From Seonamhaeicola algicola (lineage in GTDB: Bacteria; Bacteroidota; Bacteroidia; Flavobacteriales; Flavobacteriaceae), in assembly GCF_007997385.1 (NCBI RefSeq), contig NZ_VOSC01000005.1:186001-250000 (forward strand): DNA of 64,000 nt. The letters are read 5' to 3'. Positions within the stretch are counted from its first letter, which is position 1, and each line of letters begins with the position of its first letter. Positions 46,522 through 56,718 of this stretch are shown here, piece after piece. Position numbers and translations under genes: made by a program. The notes under the pieces are model-generated. The model searched no databases and was not told where the DNA came from. It saw nothing but the letters and a program-made list of their open reading frames with translations.

Positions 46522-47526
46522 TTATTTTCTGCGCTCATTATTTGTAGGGTTTCTGCAAACCAAACATGCCGCTAAATAAGTTATAGAAAGTTCATAAACA
46601 CCATCTGTTCTACCTATGTTTGATGTGTTAAAATCATATGAAAAACCAAAACGTAAGCGCTCAAACTCTACACCAACTAATGCGTTAATTGATGTTAGTA
46701 AATGACTATTACCACTATTTTTAGCAGGATTTGTTACTGCCATAGCTCCTAAAAATAACTTGTTTAGTTTTGCTGTAGCGGCTAAATCTAACCTATTATA
46801 CGCACCTTGTTGCATGTAATTTGCCGAAAGTATCATATCATTATAATCAAAATACGGAAATTTATAATTAGCATGTATCGTGTATAAAATATCTAAGGGT
46901 ACATTACCATTGTTTAAAAAAGAAATGTTAGGCCTGTTTAAGTGTTTAATAGCTGCACCCAACCATAAATCTGTATCATTTCCTCTGTTTTTTTTATCAA
47001 ATACAAAACCTGCAGTAAAATCTACAAAACCAATTTTATCATTAGCATTGGCAGCAAACGGATCGTTTGAATTAGCATTTACAGTGCCAGCATTGATGTT
47101 AATTTGATCTGATAATAATAAATTTCTGAAGTTAAACGATTTCATGCCATAACCAATTTCAATAGCAGGTCTAAAAAACCAGTCGTTATTCAAACCAATA
47201 ATATATGTGAAGTTAGTATTAAACTGAAAATGATTGTAACTTGTGCTGCTTTCGCGCTGATTTAAAACACTAGCACCAATACCAATACCGTTACTTGCTG
47301 TATCTAACCATGTGTTAAAAAAGGCATAATTGGTATCAACTTGCAAATCTAAATAAGGCCATTGTGTACGGTGTAAAACACCAAAATAGGTGGCCTGTTC
47401 AAAACCTGAAAACGCAGGGTTTATAGTTTCAGGTACCATGAAATACTGACTAAAAATGGGGTCTTGTGCTGGTGCTTTAAAACATAAGCACGTAGTTATT
47501 AAAATAATAAATAGTTTTATCTTCAT
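46522..47526 (-). CDS. PorP/SprF-family type IX secretion system outer-membrane protein
   Basis: A 334-residue protein with a signal peptide (residues 1-20) followed by QDPIFSQYFMVPETINPAFSG, the hallmark start of PorP/SprF proteins. The rest is a beta-barrel of alternating strands with a GVEFERLRFGFSYDFNTSNIG end. SprF-type proteins are needed for secretion or surface attachment of their paired T9SS type B cargo. The gene starts 6 bases after the stop of the giant type B cargo, the standard SprB-SprF type pairing. It cannot be called PorP itself, because the other T9SS core genes are absent. Confidence 0.92.
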   Translation of the reverse strand: MKIKLFIILITTCLCFKAPAQDPIFSQYFMVPETINPAFSGFEQATYFGVLHRTQWPYLDLQVDTNYAFFNTWLDTASNGIGIGASVLNQRESSTSYNHFQFNTNFTYIIGLNNDWFFRPAIEIGYGMKSFNFRNLLLSDQININAGTVNANSNDPFAANANDKIGFVDFTAGFVFDKKNRGNDTDLWLGAAIKHLNRPNISFLNNGNVPLDILYTIHANYKFPYFDYNDMILSANYMQQGAYNRLDLAATAKLNKLFLGAMAVTNPAKNSGNSHLLTSINALVGVEFERLRFGFSYDFNTSNIGRTDGVYELSITYLAACLVCRNPTNNERRK

Positions 47527-47532
47527 GATATT

Positions 47533-50500
47533 TTATCTAATTAATACAACAACGCCTTTGCTGGTAATGGTTTTTCCGTAAAACGTATTGCCTGAAAATG
47601 TGTAGTAATAATTGCCGTTTTCAGCTTCGGCATCATTAATTTTTCCATCCCAACCACGTATACTTTCGCCTTCTTCAGAATAAATCATATTACCCCAAGT
47701 ATTGTAAATGTGCAGTTTCATGTTTGAAAGTGCTATTTGTTCGGGTAGAAAAACATCATTTAAAGCATCTTTATTAGGTGTAAAAGCATTAGGCACAATT
47801 AAGCTGTAACCTTTTTGAATGTTTATGGTAATGCTTTTGGTGTACACACAGTTAAAAGGATATGTTACTGTTTGTGTTATGGTGTAAGTACCAACGGTTT
47901 TGTATGTGTGTGACGGATTTTCATTACTTGAAAAATTACCATCGCCAAAATTCCATGACATACCAACATAACTACCCGTAGCGGTATTTGTGAATGTTAT
48001 TGGAGCTTCTATGGAATAAAAACCATAAGCATCAAAAGCTTCAGAATGTATTGTAAAGTCTGCATCACCTAATTCAGGAATATCAACGTTGTATGAATAT
48101 GAAAATGAGCAACCAGCAGCATCTATTACATCAATTATAACAAGGCCATTTTGCGTGGTGTGCATCACTTCATTATTAATACCACTTGTAATGCCACTAG
48201 ACCATGATATTTGATAGGGTGGAACACCACCACTAGGTTTTGCAATAAAGTTTTGGGTAATTTCTTTGGTATCACAATTATGAGTGGTTTCAGTAACAAC
48301 TTCTACCGCTAGGGGTTCAAATCTATTGATGTTGAAAGTTTCTGAAATTTCACAATTATTAGCATCTGTAACAGTTACAGTATATGCTCCTGGAGGGATG
48401 TTAGATAAATCTTCGGTGGTAGCACCATGAGACCAATTGTAAGTTAATGGTAGTGTACCACCTGTAACAATTACATTTATAGCACCTGAGTTTGCATCAT
48501 CACAATTTAAAGCATCGGTTTTAATACCAGAAATGTTTAGCGCATCAGGTTGTGTTATTGTGAAGGTTTCATTTATTACACACGGTTTTCCGTCTGTAAT
48601 GGTTACGGTGTAAGTTCCAGGCGCTAAATTGTTACGTTCAACCCCAGCGGAGGAGTCGTCATCCCAAACCAAGTTAACGGGTGCTATGCCGCCTTCAAAA
48701 TTTAAAATAATACGTCCGTCGTTTTCACCAAAACATGATATGTTTTCTACTTGTGGCGTTATTCTAAAAAGCGGTGCTTCATCAATAACAATAGTGGCTT
48801 GCTTTTGGCAATTGGTGGCATCGGTTACTGTAATTACATAAGTACCAGCAGATAAGTTGGTTTGTGTATTGCCAGTGCCTAAGTTGCTCCAAGTAATGGT
48901 GTAAGGGGCATTACCTCCTGTAATAGCGTTAATGGTTATTGAGGCATCATTATCACCGTAACATGCAATTTCGGTGGCGGTGTAGTCAATAATAATCTCG
49001 TCTGATTGATTAATAACAACACTCAATGTGCTTGTACAGCCAGATTTATCGGTTACTGTAACTGTATAGGTGCCGGCACGTAAGCCTGTTAGGTTTTGGT
49101 TGGTACTAGTAAAACCGTTAGGCCCAGACCAAGCATACGTATATTCAAAAACACTAGGACTAGTTTCAATTAGGCGTCCGCCTGTTACATCAATATAAAT
49201 TTCGCCAGTAGCCTCGCCATAACAAATAACATCAACTTTATTGTTTAAAGACACTATAAGTTCAGCGGGCTCAATTACTGAAAAGCTTTGCGTTATAGGG
49301 GAGCAATTATTAGCATCGGTAACAGTAACTTCGTAGGTTCCTGGTGCAAGGTTTGTTAAATCTTCATCTGTGCTATAGGGCATATTGTTTCTAGTCCAAT
49401 TATAGGTATAAGGCTGGGTGCCACCGCTAATATCAATTGCAATATTACCATCGTTGGCTTGAAAACAACTAATAGTTTCTGTATCAAAATTTATGTTGCT
49501 AAACACCAATTCATCAGGTTCGGTAATAGTAAATGTTTCTGAAAAGGGACAACCACCATCATCTAAAATAGAAACCGTATAGCTACCTGGTTCTAAATTT
49601 GAAATATCTTCATTACTACTCGTAAATCCGTTGGGACCTGTCCATGTAATTTGGTAAGGATTACCCGATGAAAATGGCACGCCGCCAGCAATTGTTATGT
49701 CTAATGAACCAGCATTAGCTGCAAAACAATTACTGTTTATTTGTGTAGGCGTAATGCTTATTGAAGGGTTTACGGTAATTTCAACCTGAAAAGTAGCACC
49801 CACACAATTACCCAACCTAGGTGTAACAGTGTATGTAACTGTAGCAGGATTGTTTGTTGTGTTTGTTAGTGTTTGATTTATAGAATTTTGTGGGGTTGTT
49901 TCTTCAGAAGCACCTGTAATACTGCCATTAGGGTTTATAACAGGAGTAGTCCAAGTATATGTTGTTCCTGTAGGCGCTATATCACTACCTGATGAATTTG
50001 GTGCTATTGAAAAACTATTACCACTACAAATAATAGCCGTTTTATTACTAATATTAGGTGTTTGGTTAACCGTGTGTTCTGTTGGTATTGATGCAATTTC
50101 TGTACATCCACCCGAAGCAAATGTTAAAACCACATAATAGTAAACAGTGCCAACAGTTGTTGCTGATGGTGTAAAGCTAGAACTTGTTTCGCCAGTAATT
50201 GGAGTGCCTGTAGTATTATCGTTTGTAGTGTTAGAAAACCATTGATAGTTTGGTGTGCCAACACCATTTGTATAACTAACTGATAAGGTGTTAAAACTAT
50301 CACCAAAACAAATGATTTCTGAAAGTGGCTGATTGGTAATAGTGGCAGCTTCATTTATAATAACTTCTGATGTGTTACTTGTAACCGCACAATCAATACC
50401 TGCTTGAGTAACTTCAACATAATAATACACCGTTCCAACAGTGGTGTTAGGCGGTGTAAAAGCGCTGTTAGTAGCGCCTGTTAATAGTGTGCCTCCAGTA

Positions 50501-53343
50501 TTTGAATTGGTAGTATTGCTGTACCACTGATAGTTGTATGTTGACCCCAAACCACCAGAAACACTTACGCTTAAATCTGTAGGTGTAATGCCTTCACAAA
50601 TGGTTTGTGTAGCTATGGGGTGTGTATTAATAACAGGATCGGTAACTACAATAACTTCTGAAACATTGCTTGTAACCGCATTACAGCCGCTACCAGCAGC
50701 AGTAATAATTACATAATAATAGTAGTTGCCAGCTGTATTGAAAGTTGGCGGATTGTAACTAGAATTTGTAGCGCCCGTTATAGCTGTACCACCAGTATTG
50801 CTGTTTGTGGTATTTGAATACCATTGATAGCTTAAAACGCCTGTGCCTCCTGTGTGTGTAACCGCTAAACTAGAGGGCAAACTACCACCAATACATAAGC
50901 TTTCTGAGGGTGTTGGTTGTGTGGTTATTTGTAGGCCTTCAACAACTTCAACTTGGGCAGTGTTAGAGGTTATTTCATCACAGCCTGCGCCTGATGTAAA
51001 TGATGCTGTTACATAATAATACATTAAACCAACAGGATTGTTTGGTGGTGTAAAACTACTGCTAGTTTCACCTGCAATAGCAGTGCCTGTTGTAGTGTTA
51101 TTTGTGGTGTTTTCATACCACTGATAAGTTGGTGTGCCGGGGCCGTTAACTGAAACTGATAGCAGGCTAGTGCTGCCGTTAAGACATATGGTTTCATCTT
51201 GTGGCTGACTAGTGAATTCTGGGGCAGGGTCTACAATTATTACTAAATTAACGGGAGCGCCATCACAACTGCCATTATAGGGTGTTATGGTATACGTTAC
51301 TGTTTCTGAGGTGGTATTAGTATTTGTAATAGTTTGAACAGGAATAGTGTTTGAAGTGCCACTTGTTGTGTAACCTGTTACACCCGCAGGTGCTGTGGCA
51401 GACCAACTGTACGTAGTACCCGCTATACTTGATGTTAAATTTACCTCGGTGGTTTGTGTTCCAGAGCAAATGGTTTGTGTTAAATTAGTATTAGTAATGC
51501 TTGGTACGTTATTAATAGTAAAGTTCTCAGTGGCGGTTGTAGTGCCACAACTAGAAGTTACACTTAGGGTAATTTGGTAATTTCCGGGTGTGTTGTAAGT
51601 AATGGTTCCGGGGTTTTCGGTGGTAGCTGTAGCTGGCGTTCCCCCCGGGAAACTCCAATTATATGTAATAGTTTCAGTAGCTGGTGCACAGGTGTTAATT
51701 GTAGCCGTTGGGTTTATTGAAGCTGTTCCGCAGGCATCAGTTAATGTGTTAATGGTTACAGATGGTGGTTGTTTAACCTCTACAGTTTGCGATGTTGAAT
51801 TACTGCCACAAGCATTGGTAGTTGTTAATGTTAGCGTGTAGGTGCCTGCACTAATAAATTCAAAGCTAGGTGCTGAAGAATTTTCATCAGTGCCCCCAGT
51901 AAAGCTCCATTGTGCTATGCCTGTAGCACAAAACCCTTGGGTGTAGCTTACTTGCCATAAATAGGTTTCACCACCGCAACTATTAGCTAAATTAGTGGTG
52001 TTGGTTGTTTGTACATTTAAGGGTGAACAGCCGTTACTAGTATCTAAAGTAAAGGTTGGGGTTAATTCGGGTTCAATACAAATGGTATTTGTTACTGTAT
52101 TGGTAGTGCCGCAAAAGTTTTGAGCGTATAAAGACACAGTGTATGTACCTGGCATTGTATAGGTATGCGAAGGATCTCTTAAATTAGAGGTGTTACCATC
52201 GCCAAAATCCCAAAAATAACCTGCATTGGTATCGCAATTTTGGTTGTAGCCCGTTTGTGATGTATTGGTAAATTGTACAGCAGAATTAACACAGCCTGTT
52301 GGTGGGTTTTCAAAAGCCACATCTGGTTTTTTTAATATAATTATGGGGCCTGCTGTTAAGTTAGTAGCACCACATGATGTTGTAATGTATAAAAACACCG
52401 TATAACTAAAGTTTGGGCAGTTAGATTCTGTATATTCATGAGGAATAGGAAAATCTTGAGAATTAGCAGGGTCTGCGCTGTTAAAATATATTGAGCTTTC
52501 TAGTTGTTGTTGTGTGTAGCTTTCAATAGTACCATCGCCAAAATCAACTTGATAATTAGTATCTGGTGGGTTAGTGCCCCATGAACCAATAGCAAAGTCT
52601 ATAGGTGCAATTGGCACACATAAATTAACCGTGTTACCAGGATTTACAATAGCACCTGTAGGGTTGCTAGAATTTTTTATTAAGTAGGTTACGGTATTGT
52701 TACAGTTTGTGCCATTACCTGTAATACGCATGTTGTATGAACCAAGTTGTGTATAGGTGTGTGTTAATGGAAAACTTACATTTGTATCAGTATTACCATC
52801 ACCCCAATCTATATCATATGATGTAATACAGCTTCCGGTAGATCTGTTGCCAACATTAACAGTATACGAGGGGTCTGAAGTGTTATTTCCACAGTTATCA
52901 AATTGAGGTGTAAAATTAGCTTCCGCATCAATATCATAAAAATTTAAATTGGGTTTTTCAAGTAAAGGTACTGCTTTGGTTATAGATGAGGTTTCGCCAT
53001 TAGTATCGGTTACTGTTAGCGTAACATTTACATTTCTAGTGCCACAACCTACTGCATTAAAAGTATGCGATGGGTTATTGTTAGTGCTTGTGCTACCATC
53101 ATCACTAAAATTCCATAGATACGTAAAAGGACCTGCTCCAGACACCGATGAGGTGAAATTTACTTGCGTTCCAGAACAGGCACCACTATTGTTAAACGTA
53201 AAATCTATAACAGGAGGTGGTAGTGCATGTGATGTACTATTTGAAAATGATGACGCTAATGTAATTTGATGCGATTTTAGTGCAGATAGTGATGCAATTA
53301 TTACAACAGAGAACAATGCAACAAGAAAAAATTTCTTAAGCAT
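47533..53343 (-). CDS. Giant modular T9SS type B cargo protein (PKD, Ig-like and SprB repeats; gliding-motility-type C-terminal domain)
   Basis: A 1936-residue surface protein. The signal peptide is followed by PKD-type domains (about residues 45-700, with YLWNFSDDG and FWDFGDGNTSNLRDPSHTY). Next come four Ig-like repeats of about 95 residues (705-1095, each with SYQWYSNTT and a YYYV strand) and a further domain to about 1190. Six to seven SprB-like repeats follow (1191-1700, each starting with Cys and ending in a GTYTVTVTD-type strand), then a last PKD domain and the type B sorting domain (NAFTPNKDALNDVF onward). It is likely carried to the surface with the adjacent SprF and used for adhesion or gliding; which one cannot be told. 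Confidence 0.92.
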   Translation of the reverse strand: MLKKFFLVALFSVVIIASLSALKSHQITLASSFSNSTSHALPPPVIDFTFNNSGACSGTQVNFTSSVSGAGPFTYLWNFSDDGSTSTNNNPSHTFNAVGCGTRNVNVTLTVTDTNGETSSITKAVPLLEKPNLNFYDIDAEANFTPQFDNCGNNTSDPSYTVNVGNRSTGSCITSYDIDWGDGNTDTNVSFPLTHTYTQLGSYNMRITGNGTNCNNTVTYLIKNSSNPTGAIVNPGNTVNLCVPIAPIDFAIGSWGTNPPDTNYQVDFGDGTIESYTQQQLESSIYFNSADPANSQDFPIPHEYTESNCPNFSYTVFLYITTSCGATNLTAGPIIILKKPDVAFENPPTGCVNSAVQFTNTSQTGYNQNCDTNAGYFWDFGDGNTSNLRDPSHTYTMPGTYTVSLYAQNFCGTTNTVTNTICIEPELTPTFTLDTSNGCSPLNVQTTNTTNLANSCGGETYLWQVSYTQGFCATGIAQWSFTGGTDENSSAPSFEFISAGTYTLTLTTTNACGSNSTSQTVEVKQPPSVTINTLTDACGTASINPTATINTCAPATETITYNWSFPGGTPATATTENPGTITYNTPGNYQITLSVTSSCGTTTATENFTINNVPSITNTNLTQTICSGTQTTEVNLTSSIAGTTYSWSATAPAGVTGYTTSGTSNTIPVQTITNTNTTSETVTYTITPYNGSCDGAPVNLVIIVDPAPEFTSQPQDETICLNGSTSLLSVSVNGPGTPTYQWYENTTNNTTTGTAIAGETSSSFTPPNNPVGLMYYYVTASFTSGAGCDEITSNTAQVEVVEGLQITTQPTPSESLCIGGSLPSSLAVTHTGGTGVLSYQWYSNTTNSNTGGTAITGATNSSYNPPTFNTAGNYYYYVIITAAGSGCNAVTSNVSEVIVVTDPVINTHPIATQTICEGITPTDLSVSVSGGLGSTYNYQWYSNTTNSNTGGTLLTGATNSAFTPPNTTVGTVYYYVEVTQAGIDCAVTSNTSEVIINEAATITNQPLSEIICFGDSFNTLSVSYTNGVGTPNYQWFSNTTNDNTTGTPITGETSSSFTPSATTVGTVYYYVVLTFASGGCTEIASIPTEHTVNQTPNISNKTAIICSGNSFSIAPNSSGSDIAPTGTTYTWTTPVINPNGSITGASEETTPQNSINQTLTNTTNNPATVTYTVTPRLGNCVGATFQVEITVNPSISITPTQINSNCFAANAGSLDITIAGGVPFSSGNPYQITWTGPNGFTSSNEDISNLEPGSYTVSILDDGGCPFSETFTITEPDELVFSNINFDTETISCFQANDGNIAIDISGGTQPYTYNWTRNNMPYSTDEDLTNLAPGTYEVTVTDANNCSPITQSFSVIEPAELIVSLNNKVDVICYGEATGEIYIDVTGGRLIETSPSVFEYTYAWSGPNGFTSTNQNLTGLRAGTYTVTVTDKSGCTSTLSVVINQSDEIIIDYTATEIACYGDNDASITINAITGGNAPYTITWSNLGTGNTQTNLSAGTYVITVTDATNCQKQATIVIDEAPLFRITPQVENISCFGENDGRIILNFEGGIAPVNLVWDDDSSAGVERNNLAPGTYTVTITDGKPCVINETFTITQPDALNISGIKTDALNCDDANSGAINVIVTGGTLPLTYNWSHGATTEDLSNIPPGAYTVTVTDANNCEISETFNINRFEPLAVEVVTETTHNCDTKEITQNFIAKPSGGVPPYQISWSSGITSGINNEVMHTTQNGLVIIDVIDAAGCSFSYSYNVDIPELGDADFTIHSEAFDAYGFYSIEAPITFTNTATGSYVGMSWNFGDGNFSSNENPSHTYKTVGTYTITQTVTYPFNCVYTKSITINIQKGYSLIVPNAFTPNKDALNDVFLPEQIALSNMKLHIYNTWGNMIYSEEGESIRGWDGKINDAEAENGNYYYTFSGNTFYGKTITSKGVVVLIR

Positions 53344-53452
53344 ACGCAGTGTTAGGATTATGGTTAATAGCTGATACTAAAATAGATATTCTTTTTTTGC
53401 ATACTAAATTAAATTAGAGGTACGGCCTTTTTAATCTATAAACTACCAACCT

Positions 53453-53477
53453 TTAAAAAAAAGCTAGAAGCTAGCTT
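53453..53477 (-). terminator. Terminator-like hairpin in the leader of the giant surface-protein gene
   Basis: The 7-bp stem AAGCTAG/CTAGCTT with a 3-base loop is followed on the minus strand by six more T. No minus-strand gene ends nearby. It lies about 118 bases before the giant gene's start codon on the same strand, so it could be an attenuator or an insulator. Confidence 0.45.
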
Positions 53478-53522
53478 ACTATCTCATACCATAATTACTA
53501 TATTTAAACATTAATTTATTTT

Positions 53523-54440
53523 ATGAAAGCATTAGTAATATCTGGCGGTGGTAGTAAAGGCGCTTTTGCAGGCGGTGTTGCGCAGTATTTAATTGAAGAA
53601 CAAAAAAACGACTACGATATGTTTTTAGGTACTTCAACTGGTAGCTTGCTAGTGCCACATTTAGCAGCAGGTAGAATTGATAAGTTGTTTGATGTGTATA
53701 CCAATGTTAACCAAGACAGTATTTTTAGTGTAAACCCTTTTGTTATAAGAAAAAAAGGCGACAGAGAGTTTGTATCTATAGATTTTTTAAACACCATTTG
53801 GCAATTTATTAGAATGAAACGCACCTTTGGTGAAAGTAAAAACTTAAAAAAACTTATTAAACGAAAGTTTACCCAAGAAGAATATAACTTAATAAAGCAA
53901 ACAAAAGATGATGTGGTTATAACCGTATCTAACCTTACTAAAAACAGTGTAGAATATAAATCTATTAATGATTATTCATATGAAGAGTTTTGCGAATGGA
54001 TTTGGATTTCATGTAATTACATTCCATTTATGTCTTTAGTAAAAAAAAACGATTTTGAATATGCCGATGGTGGCTTAGGTTGTATTGTACCCATACGCGA
54101 AGCTATTTTAAGAGGTGCAACACAGGTAGATGCTATTGTGCTTAAAGCAGAATCAATGCAAGGCAATAAAGTGTTGGGTAAAAACCCATTTTCACTTATG
54201 ATTAGCCTGTTTGGGCATTTGTTAGATAGAATGGAGCGTAATGATGTTACCATAGGCAAATTAGCAGCAATAGCTAAAGATGTAGAACTTAATTTATACT
54301 ATACGCCATCAAAACTTACAGAAAACTCATTAATATTTAATAAAAAATTAATGCGAAATTGGTGGCAACAAGGTTTTGAGTATGCAAAAGATAAATGCGC
54401 CCAAGCACAAAATAACGAACTCCGTTTAGAGGACGATTAA
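53523..54440 (+). CDS. Patatin-like phospholipase
   Basis: A 305-residue lipid acyl hydrolase. The oxyanion loop SGGGSKGAFAGG is at residues 7-18, the nucleophile Ser38 is in GTSTG, and the catalytic Asp is in YADGGLG near residue 181. No signal peptide is seen, so it acts in the cytoplasm or at the inner face of the membrane. It is divergent from the giant surface-protein gene and convergent with the membrane-anchored hypothetical gene (7-base gap). The substrate is not determined. Confidence 0.92.
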   Translation: MKALVISGGGSKGAFAGGVAQYLIEEQKNDYDMFLGTSTGSLLVPHLAAGRIDKLFDVYTNVNQDSIFSVNPFVIRKKGDREFVSIDFLNTIWQFIRMKRTFGESKNLKKLIKRKFTQEEYNLIKQTKDDVVITVSNLTKNSVEYKSINDYSYEEFCEWIWISCNYIPFMSLVKKNDFEYADGGLGCIVPIREAILRGATQVDAIVLKAESMQGNKVLGKNPFSLMISLFGHLLDRMERNDVTIGKLAAIAKDVELNLYYTPSKLTENSLIFNKKLMRNWWQQGFEYAKDKCAQAQNNELRLEDD

Positions 54441-54447
54441 TTTTGGT

Positions 54448-54969
54448 TTACCAAAGGCTAGAAACTTCATCTTTAATAAACATGAGTGCCGTATCACTAG
54501 GTGCTTTTCGTTCCATCATTTCGGTTAAAATAATTTCACGTAATTTATCAGCAGAGTCTGTTTTTTCTGAAAGGTTAGCTTTTCTAATTAATTGAATTGT
54601 AGCATTTTTAGCTGCCACAATAATGCTCCAGCATTTATCTGTAACATAAATTTGTTGAGATAGGTTATGTTCAAATTCCTGTTCAATACTTTGTATTAAA
54701 AGCGCTTCGTACATGTTTTTATCATCACTTTTCGGTGATACTCTTAATAATAATTTTGAAGGCGTAATGCGTTCTAAAAACAGCGCCATACGTTCATAGG
54801 CCTGTAGTCTAGAGGGTAGGGCGCTTACTTGTAAATCTTTCTTAAGTAAAAAACGTCTGCGACCATCTTCGTTTTTAGTGTGTGCTTTAAAAAATTTATA
54901 GGCTATTATACCAGTAATTAATGTAGGTACAGCAAAAAGAAATAAATCAAAAATTCTGGTTAATTCCAT
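54448..54969 (-). CDS. Conserved membrane-anchored protein of unknown function
   Basis: A 173-residue protein with one N-terminal membrane helix (about residues 9-27), a basic segment (about residues 32-44, with GRRRFLLKKD) and a mostly helical cytoplasmic part (LQAYERMALFLERITPSKL). No named domain is recognised. It starts 10 bases after the GltB-like gene ends and is probably co-transcribed, suggesting a shared membrane complex. Related proteins appear in many Flavobacteria, as far as I recall. Confidence 0.7.
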   Translation of the reverse strand: MELTRIFDLFLFAVPTLITGIIAYKFFKAHTKNEDGRRRFLLKKDLQVSALPSRLQAYERMALFLERITPSKLLLRVSPKSDDKNMYEALLIQSIEQEFEHNLSQQIYVTDKCWSIIVAAKNATIQLIRKANLSEKTDSADKLREIILTEMMERKAPSDTALMFIKDEVSSLW

Positions 54970-54978
54970 ACTATTAAA

Positions 54979-56541
54979 TTAAGCGTTTTGTTTTCCGCCC
55001 AAATATAAACAATCTTTTAAATGTTGCATGCTAGAAAATGGCACGGGATCTTTTTCATACATATACGTACGGCTTAACTCTTTACTTAGGTTGTGGTCAT
55101 CAACATTTACTTCAATATCAGTCATTTTAAATTGGCATGGGTGCTCATAACCAGCAGCATGTGTAATTTCAATTAACTCTTTTTTAAAGGTTTTAAAGTA
55201 TTGCGCTAAACGTTCAGATTTTAAAGGAATATTAATACCGTTTTGTAGCCATTTACTTTGTGTGGCTATACCAGCAGGACAACGGTTAGTGTGGCAAACT
55301 TGCGCCTGTATACAGCCAATACTCATCATGGCTTCACGGGCAACATTAATACAATCTGCACCCATAGCAAACGCCATAGCTGCTTTAGCAGGAAACCCTA
55401 ACTTGCCACTGCCAATAAATACAATACGGTTTGTTAAGCCTTTATTTTTAAATAATTTATACAAATCACTAAAGCCGTATACCCAAGGTAATGATACATG
55501 GTCTGCAAAACTAGGTGGTGCAGCACCCGTACCACCTTCGCCACCATCAACAGTAATAAAATCAGGTCCTTTACCCGTTTTAAGCATAATATTGGCTAAT
55601 TCATTCCATTGGTTTAATTTACCAATAGCAGCTTTAATGCCAACGGGTAATCCTGTAGCTTCGGCAATGGCTTCTATAAAATCTACCATTTCTTTAACAT
55701 TAGAAAACGCCGAATGATTTGGAGGCGATAGTACATCTTTACCTATTTCAACACCACGTATATCTGCAATTTGTTTGGTTATTTTTGCACCAGGTAATAC
55801 ACCGCCTTTTCCCGGTTTTGCCCCTTGTGATAGTTTTATTTCAATGGCTTTAATAAACGGATTGTCTTCAACCAACTGTTTCATTTTTTCCATAGAAAAA
55901 TTACCATCTTTATCACGCACACCAAAATAACCCGTACCAAAATGAAAAATAACATCGCCACCGTTTCTGTGGTATGGTGATAGGCCACCTTCACCAGTAT
56001 TATGGTAAGCATCGGCAATTTTAACACCTTTGTTTAAAGACTCCACAGCTTTGGCAGATAATGAGCCAAAACTCATGGCAGATATATTTATAATAGATGC
56101 TGGCCTGTAAGGTTTTTTTCGCTTATTATAAGCGCCCATAACTTTGGCGCAGGGTAAAAAGCTTTTATCTATAGCATTGGGATGGTTTTTGTCAATTTTA
56201 TAGGGCATCATTTCATTATTTATAAAAATGTGCTGATGCTCAAAAATATCCCTATCAGTACCAAAACCTTCATAGTTATTTTCGTTTTTAGCCGAGGCGT
56301 AAATCCAACCACGTTCAATACGGTTAAATGGTAATTCTTCGCGGTTATTAGCTACAAAATACTGGCGCATTTCAGGGCCTATACTTTCTAGCCAGTAGCG
56401 TAAATGCCCTACAATAGGAAAGTTATGACTAATGGTGTGCCTTTTTTGAATAAAAATATCACGAAACGCAACAAGTGCTAAAACAATTAATACCCATAAC
56501 CACCATGGTATGTTAGAAAGCGTATTTAAAATAGAATCCAT
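54979..56541 (-). CDS. Membrane-anchored FMN-binding glutamate-synthase-like protein
   Basis: A protein of about 520 residues. The ATG of MDSILNTLSNIPWWLWVLI is used; an in-frame TTG seven codons upstream is less likely. An N-terminal membrane helix (residues 10-30) precedes a GltB-type central/FMN domain with IKLSQGAKPGKGG, DGGEGGTGAAPPSF near residue 323, and CIQAQVCHTNRCPAG near 410, which matches the cysteine pattern of the 3Fe-4S site of glutamate synthase. It lacks the glutaminase domain and the GltD-type partner, so it is unlikely to make glutamate by the usual reaction. Electron donor and substrate are unknown. Confidence 0.88.
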   Translation of the reverse strand: MDSILNTLSNIPWWLWVLIVLALVAFRDIFIQKRHTISHNFPIVGHLRYWLESIGPEMRQYFVANNREELPFNRIERGWIYASAKNENNYEGFGTDRDIFEHQHIFINNEMMPYKIDKNHPNAIDKSFLPCAKVMGAYNKRKKPYRPASIINISAMSFGSLSAKAVESLNKGVKIADAYHNTGEGGLSPYHRNGGDVIFHFGTGYFGVRDKDGNFSMEKMKQLVEDNPFIKAIEIKLSQGAKPGKGGVLPGAKITKQIADIRGVEIGKDVLSPPNHSAFSNVKEMVDFIEAIAEATGLPVGIKAAIGKLNQWNELANIMLKTGKGPDFITVDGGEGGTGAAPPSFADHVSLPWVYGFSDLYKLFKNKGLTNRIVFIGSGKLGFPAKAAMAFAMGADCINVAREAMMSIGCIQAQVCHTNRCPAGIATQSKWLQNGINIPLKSERLAQYFKTFKKELIEITHAAGYEHPCQFKMTDIEVNVDDHNLSKELSRTYMYEKDPVPFSSMQHLKDCLYLGGKQNA

Positions 56542-56718
56542 TATATGTAATTTTGAAAACAACTTTTTTCTGTAAAGTTAAAAATATTTAAAGTTTATAA
56601 CTTACTGTGTTAACACAACCTTAAGTATTGTTTTACTAGTATTAAGTGGTTTTTGCAATATTGTTTATAATTATTAATAAATAGCTTTAGTTAAAACCGA
56701 AACAATAGTTATTTTCAC

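Noticed and set aside
47533-53343. Open frames on the opposite strand of the giant repeat protein, and its repeats as CRISPR-like units
   Set aside because: The opposite frames are short low-complexity shadows of Thr/Val/Ser codons. The repeats are coding, about 95 residues long, and lack the short repeat-spacer pattern of CRISPR.
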